This document shows positions 23,356-30,132 of a stretch of DNA of 33,823 nt, piece by piece. This DNA is from an uncultured Oscillospiraceae bacterium. GTDB lineage: Bacteria; Bacillota; Clostridia; Oscillospirales; Oscillospiraceae. The translations under genes and the position numbers were made by a program. The notes beneath the pieces are model-generated. The model was given only the letters and a program-made list of their open reading frames with translations, searched no databases and was not told the DNA's origin. The stretch is from NCBI GenBank assembly GCA_934561175.1, contig CAKTFW010000014.1, positions 1 through 33,823 on the forward strand, written 5' to 3'. Each line of letters begins with the position of its first letter. The first letter of the stretch is position 1.

Positions 23356-23828
23356 ACAATGCACTGATTGAAGAGGTCACTGAAGCCGTTCTGCACCGCC
23401 TGGCCGTGTCCGGCCCCACCGCACTGTTAATCGGCCGTGAACCACAAACAGATACTGGCTATCACTATACCGACCGCCCGCCTTACGATGCAATTGTAAT
23501 CGGTTCTCTCAGCGCTGCAGAACTGCTTCACTTTTCCAACACTGCTGTATGGAACGCGCTGCTAAACGGTACACCGGTTTACTTGAATGAAGACGGTTTG
23601 GAATACCGCGCCTATCGCGCCACCGCCAATCGCTTGCTCTGGATGCGTCTGCAGGAGCAGGAAAAACGGCTGCAGCAGTACGGCGTCCAACTGCTATCCG
23701 CCAGCCGGACACGGCGGGTCATTACCGCAGCAGAAGCGCGGCAAATGCGCAGCCAGCACAAATCGCCGCCGGCTGGGTCTGTGATTACCCCATTGGCGCG
23801 GGACATTCTGGAGGGAACAGCAGAATGA
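23352..23828 (+). CDS. Uncharacterised ethanolamine-operon protein (eut_hyp-like)
   Basis: A 158-residue protein in the position where Gram-positive eut operons carry a conserved unknown gene, which I recall as TIGR02536, absent from enterobacterial operons; that assignment is from context and pattern, not a search. The first 20 residues (MNNALIEEVTEAVLHRLAV) form an amphipathic helix resembling an encapsulation peptide. Residues 40-75 show a PPYDAIVIGSLSAAELLHFSN pattern reminiscent of flavoprotein-like Rossmann folds, followed by a helical Arg/Gln-rich region (residues 92-115) and a short tail. The GTG start at 23352 overlaps the pduL stop, with AGGGGA about 11 bases upstream. I do not know its function. 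Confidence 0.78.
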   Translation: MNNALIEEVTEAVLHRLAVSGPTALLIGREPQTDTGYHYTDRPPYDAIVIGSLSAAELLHFSNTAVWNALLNGTPVYLNEDGLEYRAYRATANRLLWMRLQEQEKRLQQYGVQLLSASRTRRVITAAEARQMRSQHKSPPAGSVITPLARDILEGTAE

Positions 23829-24073
23829 AAATTGGAATTGTAACCGGCGCTGTCTGGGCAACCAGAAAATGTGCGGAGCTTACCGGTTCAACCCTGCTGA
23901 TCGTTCAAATCGGTGCAGACCAACTAGTTGCAGTTGATCTCGTCGGTGCTGGCAACGGCGAAGCTGTGCTGATCACCCGCGGCGCACCGGCCAGCCATAT
24001 CTGTTCAGCACCGGCAGATGCCGCAATTGTCGCAATTCTTGATAAACAGGAGGATTCCCATGAGCATCAATGA
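23825..24073 (+). CDS. eutN: Microcompartment pentameric vertex protein EutN
   Basis: An 82-residue EutN/CcmL-family protein, slightly shorter than E. coli EutN (95). Pentamers are thought to cap the twelve vertices of the icosahedral shell. The fold's opening MKIGIVTGAVWATRK and the mid-region QLVAVDLVGAGNGEAVLITRG are typical. GGAGG about nine bases upstream and an ATGA overlap with the preceding stop support the start. The 3' end overlaps eutH by 14 bases. Confidence 0.93.
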   Translation: MKIGIVTGAVWATRKCAELTGSTLLIVQIGADQLVAVDLVGAGNGEAVLITRGAPASHICSAPADAAIVAILDKQEDSHEHQ

Positions 24074-25148
24074 AATCATCATCTATATCATGGTCATCTT
24101 CATGGTGCTGGGCGCGCTGGACCGAATTCTTGGCAATCGATTTGGTCTTGGCAATGAATTTGAAAGCGGCATTTTGGCACTTGGCTCTCTAGCGCTCTCC
24201 ATGGTGGGCATTATTTCACTTGCACCGGTTCTGGCCACTGTCCTACGGCCAATCATCCTCCCCTTTTATCGACTCTTCGGCGCCGATCCCGCGATGTTCG
24301 CCGGATCAATTCTGGCAAATGACATGGGCGGTGCTCCCCTTGCAATGGAGCTTTGCGAAACTGTCGACGCCGGCCATTTTGGCGGCCTGATCGTCGGTTC
24401 CATGTTTGGACCGACGATTGTCTTCACAATTCCAGTAGCCCTGGGGATTATTTCTGAAGCAGACCGTCCATTTCTTGCCAAAGGGGTACTGGCAGGCGTC
24501 ATTACCATTCCGCTCGGTGCGCTTGCGGGTGGTTTGGTTGCAGGGTATTCTCTCAAAATGATCCTCATCAATCTAATCCCAATTGTAATTTTCGCCGTGT
24601 TGATTGTTCTGGGTCTTCTCTTCGCTGAGCGTGCCATGATCCGCGGTTTTACCGTTTTCGGGAAAATCATTGTCATTCTGATTACCATCGGTCTCGCCAG
24701 CGCAATTGTGGAACAGTTAACCGGGTTCGTTGTCATCCCCGGTATGGCACCGATTACCGATGGCATGACGATCGTTGCAGATATTGCTATTGTGCTGGCA
24801 GGTGCGTTTCCGCTTGTCTTTGTCATCACCAAGGTGTTCAAAAAGCCGCTCTTAAAACTCGGCCGTCTATTGGGCATGAATGAGGTCGCCGCTGCCGGTA
24901 TGGTTGCATCCCTTGCAAACTCCATTCCCATGTTTGGTCTGTTGAAGGACATGGACGACCGCGGCAAAATCATCAATATTGCCTTTGCCGTTTCCGCAGC
25001 ATTTGTCTTCGGTGATCATCTCGGCTTTACCGCTGGTTTCGCACCGGATATGCTGCTGGCTGTAATCATTGGAAAATTAACCGGCGGCGTCACGGCAATC
25101 TTCGCCGCTCTTCTACTGACAAGGAGACAACCGCATGGAGCAAATTGA
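24060..25148 (+). CDS. eutH: Ethanolamine permease EutH
   Basis: A 362-residue integral membrane protein with about ten hydrophobic segments. It belongs to the EutH family of ethanolamine transporters, which carry the substrate across the cytoplasmic membrane and matter most at low pH or low substrate. The conserved ILANDMGGAPLAMELC and FGDHLGFTAGFAPDML motifs are present. It is shorter than the 408-residue E. coli protein. The start at 24060 follows AGGAGG by six bases and matches MSINEIIIYIMVIFMVLGA, the family's first helix; the 14 residues from 24018 are discarded. It is the only transporter in the operon. Overlaps eutN and eutQ by 14 bases each. Confidence 0.95.
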   Translation: MSINEIIIYIMVIFMVLGALDRILGNRFGLGNEFESGILALGSLALSMVGIISLAPVLATVLRPIILPFYRLFGADPAMFAGSILANDMGGAPLAMELCETVDAGHFGGLIVGSMFGPTIVFTIPVALGIISEADRPFLAKGVLAGVITIPLGALAGGLVAGYSLKMILINLIPIVIFAVLIVLGLLFAERAMIRGFTVFGKIIVILITIGLASAIVEQLTGFVVIPGMAPITDGMTIVADIAIVLAGAFPLVFVITKVFKKPLLKLGRLLGMNEVAAAGMVASLANSIPMFGLLKDMDDRGKIINIAFAVSAAFVFGDHLGFTAGFAPDMLLAVIIGKLTGGVTAIFAALLLTRRQPHGAN

Positions 25149-25560
25149 CCGTACAGCGTTGAAAGCGCTGATTCAGGAGATTCTACAGGAAAAATTCAGC
25201 AGCCACGGCGTGCTGCACGCTGCATTGTCGCAGCTCTCTCTCACCGAATCCGATCGACTTGATACCGGAAATCCTTCCGATCGAGTCTACACACACGACT
25301 TGTTTTCCCTGGAGCAAAGTCCGCGTCTTGGCGCCGGACTTATGGAAATGACAAAATCCACTTTTCCCTGGACGCTGCAATATGATGAAATAGACTATGT
25401 GATTTCCGGCACACTCACCGTAAAAATTGGTGCCGACACTGTTGTTGCACATCCCGGTGAAGTCATTCTAATTCCAAAGGACAGTCAAATTCAGTTTTCC
25501 GCCCCGGATTTTGCCCGTTTTCTCTATGTTACCTATCCGGCAGACTGGCAGCACCAATAA
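25135..25560 (+). CDS. eutQ: EutQ-type cupin protein
   Basis: A 141-residue protein with a single cupin domain (residues about 40-137: YVISGTLTVKIGADTV, AHPGEVILIPKDSQIQFS). Salmonella EutQ (229 residues) has a longer N-terminal region; this short form is usual in Gram-positive operons. Salmonella EutQ has reported acetate kinase activity, which with PduL would give ATP from acetyl phosphate; that role is inferred here. The first 20 residues (MEQIDRTALKALIQEILQEK) form an amphipathic helix resembling an encapsulation peptide. AAGGAG about eight bases upstream supports the start. It is the last gene of the operon and precedes a strong terminator. Confidence 0.9.
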   Translation: MEQIDRTALKALIQEILQEKFSSHGVLHAALSQLSLTESDRLDTGNPSDRVYTHDLFSLEQSPRLGAGLMEMTKSTFPWTLQYDEIDYVISGTLTVKIGADTVVAHPGEVILIPKDSQIQFSAPDFARFLYVTYPADWQHQ

Positions 25561-25564
25561 AAAG

Positions 25565-25608
25565 CCCCCTGGCAGCAATCTTTCAACTGCTGCCAGGGGG
25601 TATTATTT
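25565..25608. terminator. Bidirectional terminator between eutQ and the rpiB-like gene
   Basis: A 13-base stem (25565-25577 with 25588-25600, CCCCCTGGCAGCA) is flanked by T-rich DNA on both sides. It ends the eut operon on the plus strand. On the minus strand it is followed by CTTTTT, ending the metK-wecC-rpiB unit. Confidence 0.93.
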
Positions 25609-25618
25609 ATATTAGAAC

Positions 25619-26089
25619 TTAGAACCAATCATTTTCGCGCGCAGCAACCTGTGCCACCAAGTTCTCCAGCACCGCAGCGCGCTTTTCATCGGCACCCTCA
25701 TGGAACGCCGTGTTCAGAAAAGTCTGCGCAATATCCCATGCCATGGCCGGCGCAATGATTCGCTCCCCCATCGCAATCATATTGGCATTATTGATAAACC
25801 GGCAATTATACGCCGCCCACTGGCTCTCTACCACAGCGCAATAGACGCCCTTGTGCTTATTGGCACAAATGCTCATGCCCATGCCCGTACCGCAGCACAA
25901 AAAGCCCCGCTCTGCAGCGCCAGCCTGTACTGCTTTGGCCACATTGTCTGCAGCGTCCATATAACGAACCTCTGCATTCTTGTCGAGCGTCCCAAGATCT
26001 GTCACTTCATGACCCGCTTCGATCAGCTTTCCTTTTAAGAACTCCTTCAGATTAAACCCTGCGTTGTCAGAACCGATTACAATCTTCAT
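25619..26089 (-). CDS. rpiB: RpiB/LacA/LacB-family sugar-phosphate isomerase with non-canonical active site
   Basis: A 156-residue member of the family that interconverts ribose 5-phosphate and ribulose 5-phosphate (RpiB) or galactose/tagatose 6-phosphates (LacAB). The catalytic Cys66 is kept in CCGTGMGMSICANK. However, the two histidines used for ring opening and phosphate contact in E. coli RpiB (His10 and His99) are Asn9 and Ile99 here (SDNAGF and FINNANMIAMG). The symbol is therefore a family-level label; the substrate may differ. GAGG about ten bases upstream supports the start. It follows wecC by 62 bases with no terminator between, so it is probably the last gene of the SAM-riboswitch unit. 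Confidence 0.8.
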   Translation of the reverse strand: MKIVIGSDNAGFNLKEFLKGKLIEAGHEVTDLGTLDKNAEVRYMDAADNVAKAVQAGAAERGFLCCGTGMGMSICANKHKGVYCAVVESQWAAYNCRFINNANMIAMGERIIAPAMAWDIAQTFLNTAFHEGADEKRAAVLENLVAQVAARENDWF

Positions 26090-26151
26090 AAATCAGCTTC
26101 CTCTCACAATTTCAATTCAGGTACACACCTGGGAGATTCATTTCCGGGAAC

Positions 26152-27354
26152 TCAGTTACACATCAGGCCAACACAATCATAATAAGGCTTTGTAGCAATC
26201 AGCGCTTTCTTCTCCTTGAACGGCGTGTGCGCTAAAGTAATCACCGCATAATCACATTTTTCAATGGCTTCTTCCAGCGTATAGTTGTGGAAACCCGCCA
26301 CATCCCCCTTGATAAACGGTTCGCATGCGTAGACCTCATAACCGCGAGATTTCAGAATATTCGCAAAAGTAACCGACGGGCTCTCCCGAATATCATCAAT
26401 ATCCGCCTTGAAAGACATACCAAGCACCGCGATCTTCGCGCCGGGCTTCACATCCTTAGCAATCCGGTCTGCAGTCCACTCCGGCTTGCCATCGTTAATC
26501 AGCCGCGCCTCATAAATCAGCGGGGTGATGTCCTCAAAGACCTCATGAATGAACCATGGATCCACTGCAATGCAGTGGCCCCCAACGCCAACACCCGGCA
26601 TATGGACATTCACGCGCGGATGGCAATTTGCCAGACGAATCAGATTAAACACATCAATTCCCAACCGGTCGCAAACCTTGCTCAGCTCATTTGCATAGGC
26701 AATATTGATATCCCGGAAGGTATTCTCCGTCAGCTTGCACATCTCAGCTGTCAGATCATCTGTTGTGCGAATAGTTCCCTTTGTGACAACCGGCGCATAA
26801 ATCTCTTTGGCATATTCCGCCGCTTTCGGATCTTTGGAACCGATAATGCGGTCGTTCTCCCGCAGCTCAATGAGCATTCGACCGGGGATAATCCGCTCCG
26901 GGCAATGCGCCGTCATGAATCGATCCGCCGGGATGCCGCTGACCTCAGAAACCACCTGTTCAACCATTCTGGTGGAGTAAGGAGGCGAAGTAGACTCCAG
27001 CACCACAAGGTTGCCCTCGCGTACAACATGACCAACCTCTTCTGCAGCCGCGCGCACAAAGGTCATATCCGACACACGCTTGCCTGCGGGAGTATCCCGG
27101 TGTGGTGTTTGCACTGCGATAATAAAGACATCTGCCGGTTCCGGCACCGCAGAAAAGTGCAAGCGGCCAGTTGCCATTGCCTGATCCATCGCCTCCTGCA
27201 GATTGGGCTCTACAATATGGATCTTCCCGTGGTTCAGGGAATCTACCACTTCCTGCTTAACATCAAAACCGCAGACTTCGTAGCCCGCCAGCGTAAAGGT
27301 AATCGCCGTCGGCAGGCCGATATATCCGCAACCCATGATTTCTATTTTTTTCAT
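26152..27354 (-). CDS. wecC: UDP-N-acetyl-D-mannosamine dehydrogenase-type nucleotide-sugar dehydrogenase
   Basis: A 400-residue NAD-dependent dehydrogenase of the UDP-glucose/GDP-mannose family, resembling WecC, which oxidises UDP-ManNAc to its uronic acid for cell-surface polysaccharide. The N-terminal Rossmann motif GCGYIGLPTAITF is intact, and the catalytic Cys261 lies in GVGGHCIAVDPW. Supporting stretches are LTENTFRDINIAYANEL and MSFKADIDDIRESPS. Neither the epimerase partner (wecB/mnaA) nor other sugar genes are adjacent, so substrate and role are inferred from family resemblance. The start has AAAGGAG about nine bases upstream. Only 39 bases separate it from metK, with no visible terminator. 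Confidence 0.88.
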   Translation of the reverse strand: MKKIEIMGCGYIGLPTAITFTLAGYEVCGFDVKQEVVDSLNHGKIHIVEPNLQEAMDQAMATGRLHFSAVPEPADVFIIAVQTPHRDTPAGKRVSDMTFVRAAAEEVGHVVREGNLVVLESTSPPYSTRMVEQVVSEVSGIPADRFMTAHCPERIIPGRMLIELRENDRIIGSKDPKAAEYAKEIYAPVVTKGTIRTTDDLTAEMCKLTENTFRDINIAYANELSKVCDRLGIDVFNLIRLANCHPRVNVHMPGVGVGGHCIAVDPWFIHEVFEDITPLIYEARLINDGKPEWTADRIAKDVKPGAKIAVLGMSFKADIDDIRESPSVTFANILKSRGYEVYACEPFIKGDVAGFHNYTLEEAIEKCDYAVITLAHTPFKEKKALIATKPYYDCVGLMCN

Positions 27355-27393
27355 TGTCTATCTCCTTTTGGCAGATCGCCCAGTATTGCGTAA

Positions 27394-28554
27394 TTACAGT
27401 GCAGCGCGCAGCCGCTCGACCGCATCGGTTCTCTCCCACGGCAGATCCAGGTCCGGACGGCCGAAGTGGCCATAAGCCGCTGTCTGGCTGAAGATCGGAC
27501 AGCGCAGATCCAAGTACGAAATAATTGCTGCCGGACGCAGATCAAAGCACTCCTGCACCAGTGCAGAGAGCTTTTCATCCGAAACCGTGCCCGTTCCAAA
27601 AGTCTCCACCAGAACAGAAACCGGATGTGCAACGCCAATCGCATAGGCCAACTCAATCTGGCACTTCTTCGCCAAGCCAGCCGCTACAATATTTTTGGCC
27701 ACATGACGCGCCATATAGGCCGCACTGCGGTCAACTTTGGTGGGATCCTTGCCGGAAAAGCAACCGCCGCCATGGCTGGCGTAGCCGCCATAGGTATCCA
27801 CAATAATTTTCCGCCCCGTCAGGCCTGAATCGCCAACAGGGCCACCAATGACAAACCGTCCTGTCGGATTGACCAGAAATTTTGTATTCTGATCCAGGTA
27901 CTGCTTTGGAATGGTCGGTTTGATAATCTCCTCAATCACCTGTTCACGCAGATCCGCGATGGCAATCTCCGGGCTGTGCTGTGTAGAAACTACTACAGTA
28001 TCTACGCGCTCAACCGCACCATTCTCCCCGTACTGTACAGAGACCTGGCTTTTTCCATCGGGCCGCAGCCAAGGCAGCGCGCCGGTTTTTCTGGCAGACG
28101 CCAGCTTTCGTGAGAGTGCATGTGCCATAGAGATCGGCGCCGGCATCAACTCCGGCGTCTCATCGCAGGCAAAGCCGAACATCATGCCCTGGTCGCCTGC
28201 GCCAATCTCGTCGGCATCATCGTAGGATTTATCTACACCCATGGCAATATCTGCACTCTGCTCATCAATCGCGGTCATAACCGAGCAGGATTTATAATCA
28301 AATCCATATGCCGGGTCATCGTATCCAATCCGCTTAATGGTCTCCCGCGCCACTGCCGGGATATCCACATAACATTCTGTGGAAATTTCGCCCATTACAA
28401 ATACCATGCCGGTTGTTGTGATTGTTTCACATGCCACACGCGCCATTGGATCTTTTGAAAGAATATCATCCAACACCGCGTCAGAAATCTGATCGCAGAC
28501 CTTATCGGGATGTCCCTCTGTAACGGATTCTGATGTAAAAATTCTTTTGCTCAT
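27394..28554 (-). CDS. metK: S-adenosylmethionine synthetase MetK
   Basis: A 386-residue enzyme that makes SAM from methionine and ATP, the standard family length. Signature segments are TEGHPDKVCDQISDAVLD near residues 10-27, GAGDQGMMFGFA in the middle and GGCFSGKDPTKVDRSAAYMA near residue 255. The start at 28554 has AAAGGAG about six bases upstream; an extra 22 residues from 28620 lie over the riboswitch terminator and are rejected. Expression is governed by the SAM-I riboswitch in its leader, so high SAM should shut it off. wecC and the rpiB-like gene appear to share this control. Confidence 0.98.
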   Translation of the reverse strand: MSKRIFTSESVTEGHPDKVCDQISDAVLDDILSKDPMARVACETITTTGMVFVMGEISTECYVDIPAVARETIKRIGYDDPAYGFDYKSCSVMTAIDEQSADIAMGVDKSYDDADEIGAGDQGMMFGFACDETPELMPAPISMAHALSRKLASARKTGALPWLRPDGKSQVSVQYGENGAVERVDTVVVSTQHSPEIAIADLREQVIEEIIKPTIPKQYLDQNTKFLVNPTGRFVIGGPVGDSGLTGRKIIVDTYGGYASHGGGCFSGKDPTKVDRSAAYMARHVAKNIVAAGLAKKCQIELAYAIGVAHPVSVLVETFGTGTVSDEKLSALVQECFDLRPAAIISYLDLRCPIFSQTAAYGHFGRPDLDLPWERTDAVERLRAAL

Positions 28555-28573
28555 TTGCGCTCCTTTCCTGAGG

Positions 28574-28600
28574 AAAACGCCCTGCCTTGCGGCAGGGCGT
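28574..28600 (-). terminator. Riboswitch expression-platform terminator before metK
   Basis: ACGCCCTGCC (28577-28586) pairs with GGCAGGGCGT (28591-28600) around a 4-base loop. On the minus strand TTTT follows. It is bracketed by TGAGGAA/TTCCTCA (28613-28619 and 28569-28575), which may form an alternative pairing with the aptamer's P1 strand. Confidence 0.8.
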
Positions 28601-28614
28601 GTGTTAACGCACTT

Positions 28615-28707
28615 CCTCATCTGCCGATTTTCTCGCCGGATTTAGCACCTTACACATGCAGGTTGCCGGGTTTCATCGGGCCGATCCCTCCGCCGCTCTT
28701 GATAAGG
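28615..28707 (-). ncRNA. SAM-I (S-box) riboswitch aptamer
   Basis: On the minus strand the leader reads CTTATCAAGAG, then GGAGGGA, GGCCCGATGAAACCCGGCAA, GGTGCTAA and finally GATGAGG. These are the conserved S-box blocks in order. The P1 helix pairs CCTTATC (28701-28707) with GATGAGG (28615-28621). It binds SAM and lies directly before metK, with a terminator hairpin between. Confidence 0.95.
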
Positions 28708-28724
28708 GATTCACTTGTAGATGC

Positions 28725-28753
28725 AGTATACCATTCTTTTTCGACAAAGTCAA
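28725..28753 (-). promoter_or_regulatory. Promoter of metK
   Basis: Minus-strand TTGACT (28748-28753) and TATACT (28725-28730) are separated by 17 bases, with an upstream TGG extension. It starts the riboswitch leader and lies just past the ahcY stop. Confidence 0.78.
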
Positions 28754-28757
28754 TAAA

Positions 28758-30008
28758 TCAGACCTGCCAACCAGCCAGATACTTTACCTGTTCTTCGCTT
28801 AACCGGTCAATTTCAAGTCCCATTGCGTGCAGCTTGGTCCAAGAAACCTGATCGTCAATTTCCGCCGGGACATCATAGACCTTTGCGTCAAGCTCCTTTC
28901 CATGGTGCAGCAAATACTCCAGCGACATTGCCTGAATGGCAAAGCTCATATCCATAATCTCTGCCGGATGCCCATTGCCGGATGCCAAATTCACCAGTCT
29001 ACCCTCTGCCAACAGATTCAAGGTACGGCCATCGGGCAGTTCATAGCCCATAATCTCCTCCCGTCGCGGATATTTCCGCACGGCCATGGCCGCCAGCTCC
29101 TCACCGTTGACCTCCACATTAAAATGTCCTGCATTACACAGCAGCACATTATTTTTCATCACTTCAAAATGACGCCGCGTAATGACATCCCGGCAGCCTG
29201 TAGCTGTTACAAACAGATCGCCAATTTTCGCGGCTTCCTCCATCGGCATTACCTGATAGCCATCCATGGTCGCTTCCAGCGCCTTGATTGGATCAATTTC
29301 CGTTACAACAACATGTGCGCCCATTCCAGCTGCCCGCATTGCGATACCACGGCCACACCAGCCATAGCCTGCAACAACAACAGTCCGTGCTGCAACAAGC
29401 AAATTTGTCGTGTGCATAATAGCATCCCACACCGACTGACCCGTGCCGTAACGATTGTCATAATAGTGTTTACACTTTGCATCGTTCACATCCATCATTG
29501 GAAATGGCAGTGCACCCGCATTTTCCCGCGCACGCAACCTGTGCACACCGGTCGTAGTTTCCTCACAGCCACCGATGATATTTTCGCGCAGAGCCGCACA
29601 TTTCCCGCAAAGCAGGTCTAAAAGATCACCGCCGTCGTCAATAATCAAATCAGGCTTACAGGAAAGCGCCGCTGTCAAATGCGCCTCATATTCTTCCGGT
29701 GTTGCACCATGCCAACAATAAACGCTGACACCCAGGCTGTCCAGTCCTGCTGCGACATCGTCCTGTGTTGATAACGGGTTACAGCCCGTTGCGTGTACTT
29801 CCGCGCCGCCATCTTTCAGGCACAGTGCAAGATACGCCGTCTTTGCTTCCATATGAATCGACATTGTAATCTTCTTGCCTGCAAACGGTTTCTCCTGCGC
29901 AAAGCGCTTACGAATCGCCCCCAATGCAGGCATATAATCTTCAACCCACTGGATTTTCATCCGACCGTATTCAGCCATGTTTTTATCTCGAATAATACTC
30001 AATTTCAT
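28758..30008 (-). CDS. ahcY: S-adenosylhomocysteine hydrolase AhcY
   Basis: A 416-residue NAD-dependent adenosylhomocysteinase that splits S-adenosylhomocysteine to adenosine and homocysteine, removing the inhibitor made by methyltransferases. The NAD loop VVVAGYGWCGRGIAMRAAG is clear, as are HMEAKTAYLALCLKDGGAEV and GCEETTTGVHRL near the substrate site. Most Firmicutes use the Pfs/LuxS route instead, so AhcY here is a lineage mark. The ATG at 30008 lies almost on top of GGGGAGGG; a TTG two codons later (30002) has ideal spacing of about seven bases and may be the true start. An extended -10 promoter precedes it. Confidence 0.95.
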   Translation of the reverse strand: MKLSIIRDKNMAEYGRMKIQWVEDYMPALGAIRKRFAQEKPFAGKKITMSIHMEAKTAYLALCLKDGGAEVHATGCNPLSTQDDVAAGLDSLGVSVYCWHGATPEEYEAHLTAALSCKPDLIIDDGGDLLDLLCGKCAALRENIIGGCEETTTGVHRLRARENAGALPFPMMDVNDAKCKHYYDNRYGTGQSVWDAIMHTTNLLVAARTVVVAGYGWCGRGIAMRAAGMGAHVVVTEIDPIKALEATMDGYQVMPMEEAAKIGDLFVTATGCRDVITRRHFEVMKNNVLLCNAGHFNVEVNGEELAAMAVRKYPRREEIMGYELPDGRTLNLLAEGRLVNLASGNGHPAEIMDMSFAIQAMSLEYLLHHGKELDAKVYDVPAEIDDQVSWTKLHAMGLEIDRLSEEQVKYLAGWQV

Positions 30009-30024
30009 CCCTCCCCTCTGACAC

Positions 30025-30030
30025 AGTATA
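30025..30030 (-). promoter_or_regulatory. Extended -10 element of ahcY
   Basis: Minus-strand TATACT with TGC just upstream and no good -35. It lies about 20 bases before the ahcY start, leaving a very short leader with no room for a riboswitch. Confidence 0.5.
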
Positions 30031-30132
30031 GCACGGAGCAGAGAAAAAAGAAATCGTTTACACTTTTAATATGGAAATTATCCGACAATTACGCTATGAT
30101 AGAATTGTTGTATTATACAGAAAAGGAGCGAT

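Noticed and set aside
30009..30060. SAH or SAM riboswitch before ahcY
   Set aside because: The promoter lies about 20 bases from the start, leaving no room for an aptamer.
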